DNA of 64,000 nt from Glandiceps talaboti (GCF_964340395.1 NC_135553.1:23431949-23495948), one strand, 5' to 3'. Positions 1 to 13,135 are shown, counted from the first letter of the stretch. A program made the numbers and translations. The notes: generated from the letters alone by a model not told the origin.

Positions 1-43
1 ATACATACATACATACATGCATGCATGCATGCATGCATGCATG
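1..43. repeat. ATAC/ATGC microsatellite
   Basis: A simple tetranucleotide tract: ATAC units pass into ATGC units at about base 17. It lies downstream of exon 4 of SGSH copy A, probably in that gene's next intron. Confidence 0.95.
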
Positions 44-68
44 ATAAATAGATACTAGAGATATAAGT

Positions 69-88
69 AGACAGACAGCCAGACAGCC

Positions 89-129
<41 letters not shown>
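69..129. repeat. ACAG microsatellite
   Basis: A tandem ACAG tract, slightly impure at its left end (two CAGCC variants). It is intronic to SGSH copy A, about 125 bases downstream of the exon 4 splice donor. Confidence 0.95.
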
Positions 130-131
<2 letters not shown>

Positions 132-255
132 CACTTTTCAGCATGATAATGATATTCATCAACACTATTTATTGCAAATCTTCAAGGAAATGCAATCATT
201 CGTGTTTTAGATGCAAAACAGTTTCTTATTTGAGACACCTGTAAGGTCACGTTAC

Positions 256-2082
256 CTTGATCCATCCTGTTGACTACTGTATACTGCTTAGCTATGTCCT
301 CCCTGGTGGCTGGAGTGTCTGGAAGGAAGTAGGGCACTTCTACATCTTCTGGTTCATAAAATTGAGGGTTCCAATCTTCTATCTTTCCTTTGCCTGGTTG
401 GCCATTACCAAACATTTCACAGAATGATCCATAATTAGGATTGGAAGGACATCGATGTGGATCGTTGAATCCAATATAGAGTAGAAATGGTCTGTTTTGA
501 GAAGAAATGCACACATCATTTGAATAATTTACATGTTTATCTGTATTTCTTGCACACAAGCCAATATTGTTGTATGTACCATTTATGTTACAAAAATTCT
601 GCAACATCTCCCGGTACATGTTTTGAATATCACACAAAAGAACCCAGGCTGACATTGGAAATTTAGTATGAGTTTTGATAACTTGAGTTTGCTTCGGCAA
701 ATAAAATATGTGTAAACTGCCGTTCCTAAGGCCTAATAAAAATTGTGTGGTTGGGTTTGATTTTTTAAATTTTTTTTTTCATGTGTGAGTGTCTAATTCA
801 GGTAGTTATATTTTCCGTAGTTTTCCATATGGTCTTACTTTGTACGTGTTATTGGTTTCTTCTCATCAGATACAGCCATTACAGATTGGAAGAATAGTTT
901 TATATTTGTCTTTTTAAGTTGATGTCAGTTTCCGCATCCACTATTTCTCGCAAGACTTCACAGTTTTTGCGATTTTACAGACAATTTTTTCAGGCCTTAG
1001 GCAAAATAAAAAAAAATTGTGTAAGCTGCCGATCCTAAACATTTTTTTAAACATTTAAAACAAAAATATACGAAATTCTTTGTCTTCTTGACCTTCATGC
1101 ACGTCTGTTTTCTTTTCCCAGCGAGTGTACATATTTCATCAAACTATCACAGAAGAGATATTCTGACCGACATTTCATTGGTTTTTGGGTCGGAGCAAGT
1201 TTTTTTAATTAAAAAGATGAAATAAAATAAAATGAAATCACATCCACCCCTATTTTCTGAGGCCATGTTATCGGAAACACGCAATTATTTTTTTCGCCTT
1301 ATGTTCAGCTGATCGTTTCAAATTTTAATCAGCTGTAATATATATGTATATCCCACAATTCTGTGCGTCAGAGTATTATGTCTATATATATGAAGAGATG
1401 CATAAACCTAATGGTTGCCCTTCATAGCAAAGTAGAACAGTTGGGGGTAAATACAGATTAAATGAAATACATTATATTGTAAAATTATACCTTGAGTCCT
1501 GTGTATTCAGGAACTGGTGGACAAGTTCCTTCATGTGGGTTATATTACGAGACACTTGGAGTTTATTTTCTGTTTCTTCTGTAGCCTCAAAGTCAAATTT
1601 GAAGACAGATTTGGGTCGTACATGCTTTCTACCTACTATACCTGTGGAGAATAGATGACAGGTTTGTCAAAAATAGTTTACATCCGCATGTGGTTATAAG
1701 TTTTACTTTGTTCACGCAAGTAACTCGTAACTGACATGCGAGGCAAATTTCTATATAATTATCATTTTTCCCCGTTCACTAAAAGTGAAAGGCCATATTA
1801 TTTTAATTTTGAAGATAAAATCTTGGTTGGGCAATTTCTCTTCCCATTAATTCTGAAAATATAAACCTGAATATAATAAAAAGAAAGTGGCCTGCTGAAG
1901 AGGATTCTTATACAGAAAGAACGGTTGCCCAGTCTCTAGAATACTAACTTTTTAAACATTATCTATTTAGGAAGCCCTTTCTGGATCATATTACAGAGTT
2001 ATTCAAACCTAGAGAACAGCTTATAATTTAAAATCTGTTTGTTTGGTTAGTTGGTTGGTTGGTTGGTTGGTTGATTGGTCGG

Positions 2083-2116
<34 letters not shown>

Positions 2117-4426
2117 TAAAGAGGGTAGACCTTCCAACCGTGAGGCTGCTCTTTCAATGCAAGGAGCCCTCTAATAATAAAAATAAAAATAAATAAATAT
2201 CATAACAGGTATACACTTTGTACTATACTCACCTGTTCTAATGCCAGCTTCTGTTAGTATTACCGGCAAACTTTTGACACTGTCTAATGCTTGAAAGTTA
2301 TGGTATAAATCAGTCAAGCCGTAAAGTCCATTCTGGTGTTGTGGTAATCCAGTCAGTAAGGAAGATCTACTTGGTGAGCAGCTACTAACTGTTGTATACC
2401 CATACTTGAAGGCCACACCCTGTTTGGCCAGGTTGTTGATGTTTTGGGTTTGGCACACTGTGTTGTTGTAAACTTGACTTTCAAAGCCATAGTCATCAGC
2501 TGTATAATTAGGAACATTAACTTTGTAATGCAATCATATCAACAGGAAGAAATGTAGATATAACATGTTGGTGAACTTGACTAACAATTGAGACTAAGGA
2601 CATAAGGTGTTTATATTTAGTGGGGCATTAGGCAAAAAAAATGTGCGATTCCAATAACATGGCCTCGAAAAATACGGAAGGTCGGTCGGGATTTTATCTT
2701 TTATCTTTAATGTTTTTAATTGTTTTTATTTTGGAAAAAATATTGCTTCGACTCAAAATCAAGCGAAATGTCGGTCATAATACCCCTCCTGTGATAGTCT
2801 GATGAAATATGTACATACATCGCTGGGGAAAGAAAACAGATAAACATGAACGTCAAGAAGACAAAGAATTTCTTTTATATTTAAAAAAAAAAATGTTTAG
2901 GGTTAGCAGTTTAAACAAGGGTTAGTCTGGTTATCGGAAACACAGTTTTTAAAAAAAAATGCCTTATTGATAACATTTTTTAAAATCAATTTATTTCCCA
3001 AATAAATATAAGTGGATAAATGGGGAATCGGGAAATTGCTTACAGCTAGTCTGGGCCTGTCCCCTCACATATTTATATACAGAAATTCACAGCAAGGTAC
3101 TCAATATGACTCAAAAATATATAATATATATTTGGCACACAATTAAAGAATGTATAAGATCATAAATCCATAACCCAAAAGATGTATTTAATGTATGAAT
3201 ATACACTTATTACATAGTTGATGCTTGTGTAATATAAATATTGAAAGCTTGACTCGTTGACCCCCGTCACTAGCTTAGCACAGGTCAAACCAATGATGCA
3301 ATAAATGCAGGTACGTCCTCCCAGAGCTATGTTTATTTTTGTATTAGTTCTATTCATGGGCATTTGTATCAAATGATTTGATGTAAATGTTATTAAAAAT
3401 GCAGGTTTATTTTGATGAAGTAATTTTTTGTTGTTTTTCCAAATTTTTAAGCAGCATTCTCATGATTCTGCCGTTACAAATTTGAATATGATTATGAATA
3501 TCATTGATCTAATGGTTTGTGTTGTTGTTCATATTCATACCAAAATCAAGGATCAGATTCGGAATCGTACCATATCAGTATTTAAGTTTATACACCAGAC
3601 AACATGGCTACCTGTGGAATAGAAGACTCGTTCTGTAATTGATTTGACCCTTGTGTATTTTCTGTGTGTTATATATATCAACACCATACATACATCTAGT
3701 AGTCTTTTTTATGAAGTTCAATCTTTTTAAGTATTAAAATATTCACTAGTAAATTAAATCCATTTACATGGCACCTCTGCTCCTGTAGTAAACCCTGGCG
3801 TGCAACATTCCGTAGAATTAGGTATAAAAAAAAAATTGTTTGGTTCCGGTTACCCGACCCCTACCTAGTTTTTCACTGCCGACCCTAAACTTTCGAGAAA
3901 AAAAATAAAATCGCAAAAATTGTGAAGTCTCACGAGAAATAGTGGATGCGGAAACTGACATCAACTTAATAAGAAACAATAAAACTGTTCTTCCAATCTG
4001 TAATAGTTGTACCTCTGATGGGAAGAAACCAATAACACAGAGACCATATGGAAAACAACGGAAATATTAAATAATAATAATGATAATAATAATAATAGAA
4101 TAAAATAAATCTATCTATCTAAACATTTAGCGTAATCGGAACCACACAATTTTTTTTATTAGGCCTTAGAAGATTCTAATGTGCCTCTGTGATCAGAAAC
4201 ATACAAAATTTGTTTGAACGTCAGAGATATCATGTGATTGGTACAAAGCTTTGAATATATACGATGTACGTATATACTTTAAAGTCTTGAGTACCACATT
4301 AAATAATTCATTACCTATCATGATCAAAACGTTCCTCTTCTCATTTAGTCCACTACATACGTAAAAGAGGGCTGTACAAACTATTACCTTCATGGGAGTC
4401 AATCTCTCAAGCGTCATCCTTTGCAA
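256..4426 (-). CDS. SGSH-like heparan N-sulfatase, copy A (3' end outside window)
   Basis: Sulfamidase-type sulfatase; the family removes N-sulfate groups from glucosamine in heparan sulfate inside lysosomes. Four coding exons on the minus strand: 4426-4315, 2499-2233, 1641-1491 and 491-256. All introns are GT-AG with matching phases; the last exon (SDNG region) lies left of the window. Exon 1 gives a short hydrophobic signal peptide (MKVIVCTALFYVCSG) then NVLIMI; the split codon at the junction starts ADDYGFES, the metal-binding Asp pair. Exon 2 carries the formylglycine motif SSCSPSR. Exon 3 carries GRKHVRP, where human SGSH has GKKHVGP, so catalytic Lys123 is Arg here. Exon 4 has RPFLLYIGFNDPHR and MDQG. 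The start could be the ATG at 4426, 4417 or 4393; the signal peptide fits 4393 best. Family is certain; the substrate is inferred, and the Lys-to-Arg change leaves activity open. Confidence 0.92.
727..999. repeat. MITE family 1, copy a (damaged)
   Basis: An interspersed repeat bounded by TAAGGCCTAATAAAAATTGT-like termini. The core includes TTATTGGTTTCTTCTCATCAGAT and TCCACTATTTCTCGCAAGAC-type blocks, shared with 3819-4168, 16110-16349, 40098-40482 and 42858-43091. The right arm is interrupted by the family 2 element that starts at 997. Intronic in SGSH copy A. Confidence 0.7.
997..1301. repeat. MITE family 2, copy 1
   Basis: A short element with TTAGGC...GCCTTA ends. Its interior is the reverse complement of 2628-2966; both share a block around CATATTTCATCAAACTATCAC and the AAGACAAAGAATTTC region. 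It abuts MITE family 1 copy a, and the terminal sequences resemble that family, so the two families are probably related. Intronic in SGSH copy A. Confidence 0.65.
2049..2117. repeat. GGTT/GATT microsatellite
   Basis: Tandem TTGG units pass into TTGA units. Intronic, between exons 2 and 3 of SGSH copy A. Confidence 0.95.
2628..2966. repeat. MITE family 2, copy 2
   Basis: Inverted copy of the element at 997-1301, with TTAGGC/GCCTTA ends and a shared internal block (GATAGTCTGATGAAATATGT). It lies in intron 1 of SGSH copy A. Confidence 0.65.
3819..4168. repeat. MITE family 1, copy b
   Basis: An almost full-length copy with inverted TTAGG...AAATTGTTTGGTTCCGG termini; the right end runs GGAACCACACAATTTTTT to TTAGGCCTTA. 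A simple ATA/ATC tract has expanded near its right end. It lies in intron 1 of SGSH copy A, about 150 bases from exon 1. Confidence 0.75.
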
Positions 4427-6346
4427 GAAACCTATGCCCAGGCCTGGGCGCGCATGATATGTTTTTCAGACCTGCAAATTCCGTGTCATCGCAGCAATCT
4501 TATGAGGGCGCTGTTACCTATTTAATGGGGAGGTGTCAAATTCCAAAAAGTCGATATATTTTTCATATACTTTGCATACCTAAGCAGTGATATCTGAATG
4601 TGTAAAAAATGCAAAGAAAATACTATGTCACCACATTTGTTTTCAAGATAATGACCATTTCTTGTATCTACACATTTTTTTCGATCAAAATAAGTAGATT
4701 TACTATAATAACTACATCAAAATTTTTGACAGTTAAAGATTATCCCTGGAGCACTTAATGAACTTACATATTTTAGTGCAATGTATATTATGTTCAGATA
4801 TATTTGTTTGTAATTTCTTTTCATTATTTCATAAAATGCTATGTTATTTTATCCCCAGCTGCTTTATGATTTAAAGGAAAATGTAAGAAAATTTTAACAA
4901 AGGATAAAAGTCTGTGATAGATTATTTTTATATGCTGTTTGTACAATATATTATTCCAGCTATTTATCAATGACAAAATAATATTGGGTCACCACGTCCG
5001 TTTAAATTCTGGAATTGACATTGTCACCCCACACTCCATCTAAATTTTGACATTTTTGACAGACATTTATTATGACATTTTGTTGAATTTTGACAAAAAT
5101 TAAAATGAGCTTGTTTAACTTTGCACATATGTATAATTTACCAATGCCTCTTCATAATTATACAACAAAAATCATTCTGTGTATGCTAACTTTAAAATGC
5201 CAGTAAAAAATGTGACCCCCACCCCATCAAAATTTCAACATTTTGAACAAAAATCACTTGACATTGTATAATATTGGAACACACAGGCACCAAGGTATAT
5301 TTCTGTCAGTTCACATGTATGATAAATCAACTGCACTATTCATGATCATGTGTAGAGTTTATGTATTTCTCTCAAAGCCAAATTGGTCATAATATTCATA
5401 ATTATGACACCCCCCCCTTCCAAATTTCAACATTTTTGGACAAAATTCACATGAAATTTCATAATATTGGAACACATGGGCACCAAGGGATAGTTCTGTC
5501 AGTACATAATTATGTATGATAAATCAACACATTAGGGGTGAGGTCAATAGTTCAATGTGGGATTAAAAGCTAAAAACATTTAGTCCCCCCCCCCTTACTT
5601 AATTGGCCAAAATTTAAATGTCCATCCAATTTCAAATCAGTATGTAATAATACTATGAATACAAAGCCAGTATGTAGTGAGGAAAAATACATCTTTTGTT
5701 GACACTTTATTTTAGTGCTGTGCTATTGTGAAAATTCTTCCATTTCTCAATTTGGGGAATATTTTTTAAAAAGAAAATAATAATTGCATGTTTAGGGGTA
5801 CAAACAGACCCATTAAAAAGTAAAATCGTTTCTGTAGGATGAGAACTAGACAACTAAAAAAACACCCCAAAAGTAAAAGAATTTAATATTTCATCCTACA
5901 TTGATTTGAAATATATATTGATCTCGCACCTTGTATCTCATTCTCGCATTGTTGAAACAGTTAAATGTTGATTTCATGTAAGGAAATTGCTAGTGTTGTA
6001 TTGTATTGTATTGCGGAGTGTGGTCACTATGAAATAGGTAATAACTCATATCAGTAGCTGTTGATCCACTGAACACGGCATGCAGTATACTAGACGTACC
6101 TAGCCACATGATAAAGTGGCACTGCACACACTGTGAGGCCCAAAAGCTATGCCACTAGATGTATATATTGATTTTGGGTACAATATTAGAACCCCTCATT
6201 AAATCTTATTAATGTTACCATGGATACTTCTTTCATGGGGAGACAATGAAGAAGAAGTATTTTTTTTCACTGTCTATTGTCCACAACCAGTCGCACGGTC
6301 ATGGCCCAGTGAAGAAGAAGTATTTTTTCACTGTCGATTCTCCAAA
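4427..6346. other. AT-rich intergenic stretch upstream of SGSH copy A
   Basis: I see no coding sequence here. The first few hundred bases should include the promoter of SGSH copy A, but no clear core element stands out. From about 5210 to 5535 two divergent copies of a unit of roughly 190 bases follow one another; both contain TAATATTGGAACACA and TGTATGATAAATCAAC. Poly-C runs occur at about 5408 and 5585. Confidence 0.5.
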
Positions 6347-8441
6347 CAGTACCGTAGCCTGCGGGGGGGGGGGCAAGGGGGGCAGCTGCCCCCCCTCTGA
6401 GATTTTGGAAAAAAGCAAGAAAAAAAGCTACTTTTTGAATACATAGCGATGCTATTAAAATCGTTATTTACGTGACGATTCCTAGCATGCGCGATTTCAA
6501 TGGATAGTTCACTAAAGTGACTGTACACTGACTCATGGCTAATATGTATCTTATATCGCTATTGTACGCTGGCTTAACTTTGAATTAAAATATGTCCAGT
6601 TAAAATTGTAACATTTTTCAGCAAATTAAATTTTTTTTGCGCGAGAATGTACAAAAGAAGTGCGCACATGCACTGTGCATTTTCTGCGAGTAACAGTAGT
6701 CTTGAAAGTCTCCTTCATTTGAAGATAGCAAGTCGCAATTATAATGTCAGCGAGTGAAACTCAAAAAAAAAGACGGAAAAAGTCGTTCAACGTGAGGTTG
6801 CCTGCTATGCTGCATGCAGTGACTCGTGACTCCGAAGATGCGCTCGATCTCATTTACATCTTGTTCCTTATATTAAAACATTTCATGCTGATAAAACGGC
6901 AGATCTCTTTTTGGAATATTTGGTGGCCCTGAAAAACTATTAAACTAGGTACGCAGTTTAAGATCCACTATTTGAAGATATTTCTTTCAATAATTGTGTT
7001 CGACGTTGTCTTTGGTTAAAATGTTGTTTGATATAATTATCTCATTGCACACTGACACTAGCGTTATTCCCCAATTCATTTTGAAGCGACAATTTGCTAT
7101 GAAAGAATGGCCCTGAATTTGTAAACAGAGCTGTACCTTCGACATCAAAATCCAAACTTCAATTTCCATTATAATGATAATGACAAGGAGAATTCACTGA
7201 GTTCACCTTGGGTACCGACATAAACGAGGCCATAACAGCTTTGGGAGTTGGGTAAAGAAAATGATTATTTTGTTGTGTTACTTATTTTAGAAAACACCAT
7301 CCATTTTTTTTACTTTGAATGTGACATCTTTTTGGCAACTACTTTGAAAGATACGACATTAGGCCAGAAAAAAATGAAAAAGCTGTTCAACCTACCCATA
7401 TATGTTTTTCTGGTGATGGGCAATATATCCTCATGCGGGCTTCGCATTTTTTTTTCAAAATTAAGGATATTTCTTTATATTTTCTGAATAGTACATGTAA
7501 CAATATACATTCGAGTCTATTCCAAATTATACAATATCTTATACAGTGGTTTACTTGGCTCTGATGTTGCATACAAGCATGAATTGAGATTAAATATCCA
7601 ATGTGCACTAAAAAGAATTGAACAAAAGTTTACAACCATTGGGTCATCAAAAGTCTGAAAGTCTTGAAATGTTTTGCTCTTTACTCGGGATTTTTTGGAA
7701 CGAAATTAAACTTCAGGAGAAGTCATTTACCATGTGCACATCCGCATAATATCTTTCAGCTTTGCCACAACAAAATACACTTCCAGATAATAATACATAG
7801 CATAATTGTTTCAATTCTGGTATTTTATAATGTCGATGGTTCCATATTTTATGCCTCCGAAAAATGGCCTCCTACACTGTCTTATTTTCATTTTTTTCAC
7901 CTTTGGAGTTGTCTCCTTCCAATGCATCATTGTACCATATGATTTTATATCTCCACTGTAGTGTAGGTGACAGAAGCCTGAGAAGGGGTGGCTAAAATAA
8001 TGCTTGAGTTTCAATTGGCGGGGCTTAACATTTTTTGAGAAGAGAGGGTGCGAGGAACTACACCATTTGTTTAACCGTAAATTGTGTACATTTCCTAACT
8101 GTAGCTATGCAGACAAATTGCATGAGATAGTATCAAGATGACTGAATAAGTTCTATCTAAACTCGACCTGAAATATTTTGCTGTCATTATATATGGTTTG
8201 TTTTATCCTTGTCAAGAATTGTGAAAAAATGAAATCGACCTACTTACCCAATGGGTTAGGTTACCCGTTGACAAGCATTTTTTCTTTTTTCTGACCTTAC
8301 ACATGATATTCAATTGCGTATGCTAAAGTATATATTATGTAAATTGCATGCAAATTTATGCAAATTAGCACTTTAAATGCATGATTGCACCAAGACAAAG
8401 TTCTGCCCCCCTTGGCAATTTGGTCAGGCTACGGCCCTGCC
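6347..8441. mobile_element. Decayed hAT-like DNA transposon
   Basis: The left end is CAGTACCGTAGCCTGCGGGG, soon followed by GGCAAGGGGGGCAG. The reverse complement of the right end reads CAGGGCCGTAGCCTGACC, followed by GCCAAGGGGGGCAG. These matching inverted termini starting with CAG suggest a hAT-type element about 2.1 kb long. No transposase can be read inside. A second element (7362-8298) is nested in it. I could not confirm an 8-bp target duplication. Confidence 0.5.
7362..8298. repeat. GGCCAGAAA-ended MITE, interrupted copy
   Basis: Both arms match the 447-bp element at 14245-14691 read in reverse. The left arm shares GGCCAGAAAAA, AAGCTGTTCAAC, GTGATGGGCAATATA and TGGTTTACTTGGCTCTGATG; the right arm shares the segment around TCGACCTAC...CCAATGGG. 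About 500 unrelated bases (roughly 7600-8110) separate the arms, so it carries an insertion. Confidence 0.65.
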
Positions 8442-9674
8442 AAAACTGGTCATACGGTCGTAACCCCTTTTTTAAATACGAGAAGTAGCTTTTTCACTTT
8501 TTCCTCGACGATCGGTCGTACGATTTCCAATAATTATCATTGTTGTTTTTCTTGTAATGACAAACATGGTTTTAGCATCGATGAGACATCAATGGTTTGA
8601 GAAAATGCGCACAAACAATCAAATGATTGACCTAGTGCTTTGACCCCATCAATCACCCTCTAGCTCTGGTGACACTGCTGACCTATCGAGCGATATGTTT
8701 CCAAAACGACATAGAATCAATCTGTATAGCAAATCTGGTTACTATAGTAACAAAGCAAAAACCCAAACAACGTACTTCATTTAATGGCGATATGGAATTA
8801 TGGTCGGTATGTAAATTTCATGTTAATACCATACAAGTCATAGTTTTAAAATAATGCAATTAAAGTTTCCAAGTGTCATGTCAGTTTCATTTCGAGCAGT
8901 CGAAATCAAAGCAACTAAGGAGAAAATTAAAAGAAAATGTTTTAGCTTGTTTGTGGGGGTGGGGTACTCAACTTGGATGACTTGTGTAGAAGCAGACATT
9001 TATGACCTGGGGGTATCTCAGGTAGAAAGTATGTATTCAGACGTTACGGTTAATTGTGCAATAACTCGTATAACTCGTATAATCAGCCTTTTTATGGCCT
9101 CGATGTAATTTAGAAGTTCCGAATCAATGTTTTAAATGGTTTTCCCTTGTTGGCGTTCTAGTCTGGTAACTCCTTAGCATGCCACCATACTACCTCAACC
9201 CGCCTTAAACGATGACATTTAGTAGATTGAGAGATGAAATTCTAGCGTCAGACACTGGGCGTAGTGTTATCTTTTTGATATGGCCGACTCCAACTTTTCT
9301 GTTTCGCACATCAAAGTTTTTGCTTGACCGGCAATATAGGAGTGTGGTTGTTGATACATTTCATCATGTCTAAAATTTATAAGACAGTTCCTCTTTAAGT
9401 CATGGTAGTAAAGCTAATTTTCTTCGCAAGGACTTCTGAAACTCATACGAAATTACCTTCCGTTCACCCTAAATCTCCAATTCAAGAGTACGTACAGCGA
9501 TCGGAAAACAGATAACACTTCACTTCCAAACACGGGTTTGTTTCGCGTTCGAATGTTGACAGTATTTATAGTCAGAACGAGGCGGGGGGATACCTCCGCG
9601 ATAATCGTCTGCCAGGCATAGCATTTGTATGGGAATTAGCAGACGTCGGTAGACTCCAATGTGTATTTTACAGA
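8442..9674. other. Non-coding stretch left of the transposase gene
   Basis: No gene is recognisable. The short open frames here have no family features. The left terminus of the ISL2EU-type element and its promoter probably lie in the last few hundred bases, but no convincing terminal inverted repeat was found by eye. Confidence 0.4.
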
Positions 9675-12600
9675 TATGGGTAAAAAGGACAACTGTTGTG
9701 TTCCCTTTTGTTTTCGACAACGTTGGCGTGATGGGGGGAAATATTACAAGTTTCCAGTAGGGCCAAAATCACGTCGAAATGCGTGGATTGTAGCTGTACG
9801 ATCTCATCGTAAAAACCGGCGGTCGTGCAGCGTGGCAACCAAGTGTCCATCAAAAAGTATGTGACGTACATTTCGTGAACAACATGAAGAGTGATGATCC
9901 TAAGTCGTCTTCATACATTCCAACTATTTTTCCATGGCATAAGAATAAAGGCATCCAGAAAGAAGGGACTGGTCAAGTTGTAAACAAGGTTAGTTTAACT
10001 TTGAGACATTATACTACATTACAGAAGTTATAAGTGTGATCTTGATCAGAACGTCGTTTTATCAGTTGGGACGGTACAAAGAAAACTGGCTTTGAAGGTT
10101 TCGAAAAAGTCTGCTTCTTATCATTATCAAACTAGGTTCACACGACTCTCTTATCAGTTTGTTTATGTCTGTGTTAGTCATGTTGTAACATAAAATTCAG
10201 TGCAGTGTAGTGCAGTGTAGTATCATGTCGTGTCATGCCGTGTGATGTCATGTAGTGTTTTTCCATAAAGTACAACTTCTGCATGTACAAGTTTGTTTTC
10301 TTGTGTTGTTTGAAATACACTCATTTTATATGTATAAACAAAACCAGTATATACTGTTATACATGTATTTCTTTGGTTTTCTTTTGTTGATTTCATTCAT
10401 TCAATATTTGCTTCATTTACAATTAATGAAAAAAAAATGTTTTTGTCATTTTTTGATGAATGATCATCAGTGTTCATGTTACTTTGTAATATGTTTTACA
10501 TTTTATTTTGTCACCCTTGAATAAATTAAATAATTATATCATTTGACATTTCAGGAAAACATGAACAAGGAGTCTGATCATAATACAACACAGGACATTA
10601 ATCATGAGGTGGAAGATGAATGTACAGTAGACCAGGTAGGGAGCTATTTATTTATTTATTGCATTGTATAGATTTCCACTAATTAGAATTACTACTTTGC
10701 CAGATAATGTGCTGCAAGGAAGTAATACATATTTGTGCTATCACTGTTTTGTTTATATGTGTGTATATATGTGTTGTATTAAGGTTGTCTTTGACGTATT
10801 TTGTGTATAAATGTTGTGATAAACCACGGTGCTACAGAGTGTACATTTAACATCATTTCTAACTTTGACAAAACTTTGTATGTATTTCAGTGTAAGACAT
10901 CTAGTGGTGACGTAAACTGTAACTCTTTCACTGGGACAGAGACTAACAGTAAACAGGTAATGATTATTTCCTTATCAGGTTATTCAGTATGGTTGTTTCC
11001 TTATCAAATATTAGAGCATTGAACATTAACAGATGATTATTTATATTATGCACTATGTAAATAGCATTTGGTCCAATGTCATCGCGTGATGCTTCAACAA
11101 TCAGGATAGTGATATTTGAAATGTAAAAACTTTTCCAAAGTATGGCAGAAGTAAGAGTACAGTAGTAGGCACAGTTGTATCAGAAATCTTGTATAATATA
11201 CTAAGTTGTATAGTTATCATGTGATATGGATTTCATGGTATTCTTATGTTATTCTAATTTTTCAGTCAGGTGTTGATGTATGTGAAAATGTGAATGTATG
11301 TTCTACAAAACTGATTGAGTGTGAGTTAGGTTCCAAAACACAACCACAACCAGAACCACAGTCTAATAGTGCAGAGGTAAGTCATATTGACATTTGGTAA
11401 TCTAATTTGATTATAATTTATCAAAATCATTCTATATGATTGAAAATAATTCATTCACTTGAGCAGATACAAAAACAGAAAGTTCAGTTTGAGTTGTAAC
11501 ACTGTTCTTGTCATTGGGTTTTCACCAGATAATGTAAAGCCAAAAACAAGTAAGAAATCATGTTTGTGTTGTTTGCAGTTACAAAATGGAATCACTATAT
11601 TGTGAGGTTCACTTTGTTTTTAACTGAAAGTTATGTCGATTTCCGGTTCCAAGATGCATTGTGTGAGAGGACGTCGCTTATACTGTTACATTTAGCCTTG
11701 TTTTGTCTTTGTTACATTTGAAATAACGTTTTCATCAGGAAATAATGGAAAGACATTTTGTCCTCTTTGATTATAAGTTATTTTATAGAACAAAGACTAA
11801 ACATCATCAATGCCAGAGAGGTATTTTACGAGTGAACACAGGGTACGGTCAGATGACAACCATCCCCGGGCCCTGAGTAGCGCATGCAAACCCCTCAGCA
11901 CGTACACAATACATTGTATTGTAGGGAGAGATGTGCAGTGCATCTTGGAACTGGCAACAGGTCTATTGACTCATTTGACTTGCAATGAACTTACACCAAG
12001 TTTCTTTTCTTTCCCTTAGCAGTTATCAGTCATTTCTACTGACCATGACTACCTCAGGACAACTGCTGATGATTTGTCATTCAAATTGGAAGAAAACATC
12101 AAAATCCAGGATCCTGAGTACTATGCTTATCTTAAGTTCCTAGAAACTCAAAATCATCTCCTAAGGGAGGTTAATGAATTGTACTTTAGTAGACTTTTAA
12201 CAATTTCTACCGTTAAGGATGATAACATACAAATGAAATTTTGGACTGGCTTTCCAAATTTTGCTATATTTTGTGCTATATTTGAATATCTAGAGTCAAA
12301 GGCAGTTAATTTACAGTATTGGCGGGGTGGGAAAGATAAACACACTCATTTCCACAAAATCCATGATTCAAACAAACCTGGTCCAGACAGAAAGATATCT
12401 CTGCAAGATGAATTCTTTATTGTGATGGTTAGATTGAGGGTTGGGTTGTTTACACGAGATTTGGCAAAAAGGGTTGGGGTGTCTGAATCAACAATATCAC
12501 GCATTTTTGTCACATGGGTTAATTTTTTAGCTGTTGAATTATCCACCATATGTACCATGCCATCTATTGAAGAAGCTAACCAAGGAAGATGTCATGCATT

Positions 12601-13135
12601 TGACAAATTTCCAGACACAAGAGTGGTTGTAGACTGCACAGAGTTATTTTCAGAGACACCATCATCATGAGCAGCAAAGAGGCAAACATGGAGTGAATAC
12701 AAACATCATGATACATTCAAATTTTTAGTAGGGATTGGGCCAAATGGTGCAGTGACATATGTTTCTAGAATGTGGGGTGGGCGAGCCTCGGATAAATGCA
12801 TAGTTGGTAACAGTAACTTTAAAGATTATTTAGATAAAGGTGACGATATAATGGCAGACAAGGGTTTCACTGTTTCTGCTGAATTAACTGCCATTGGTGT
12901 TTCATTAAATGTTCCAGCATTCAAAGGTAGTGATAGGACTCAGTTATCAGCAAGGGAAGTTGAACAGTCTCGTAGAATATCAGAAGCTCGCATTCATATA
13001 GAGAGGGCTATAGGACGTATAAAAGCATTTCATATATTTGACAGTGACATGAAGCTTACAATGAATGGTTTAGCAGAGCAAATCTTCACAGTTTGTGCTT
13101 TCCTAGTGAATTTTCAATCTCCATTCTTAAAATAG
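9675..13135 (+). pseudogene. THAP-domain DDE transposase, disabled
   Basis: Five exons join in phase 0: 9675-9988, 10555-10635, 10891-10956, 11266-11376 and 12020-13135. Exon 1 encodes a THAP zinc finger, a C2CH DNA-binding fold: CCVPFC near the start, YKFPVGP, then VCDVHF for the last Cys and His. The two halves are in different frames, with the break near 9810-9835. Exons 2-4 encode a low-complexity linker. Exon 5 carries a helix-turn-helix like HTH_Tnp_4 (RDLAKRVGVSESTISRIF) and a DDE_Tnp_4 nuclease: DCTE for the first Asp, then GGRASDKCI and MADKGF. An in-frame TGA at 12668-12670 interrupts the segment before RQTWSEYK; the frame is open on both sides. With a frameshift and a nonsense codon, this copy should not make active transposase. 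Confidence 0.8.
10200..10258. repeat. GTGCAGTGTA/GTCATGTCGT short tandem repeats
   Basis: A degenerate minisatellite made of GTGTAGTGCA and TGTCATGYCG units. It is intronic in the transposase gene. Confidence 0.7.

Noticed and set aside
12668-12670. In-frame TGA read as selenocysteine
   Set aside because: The transposase family has no selenocysteine here, no SECIS-like structure was seen, and the gene already has a frameshift.
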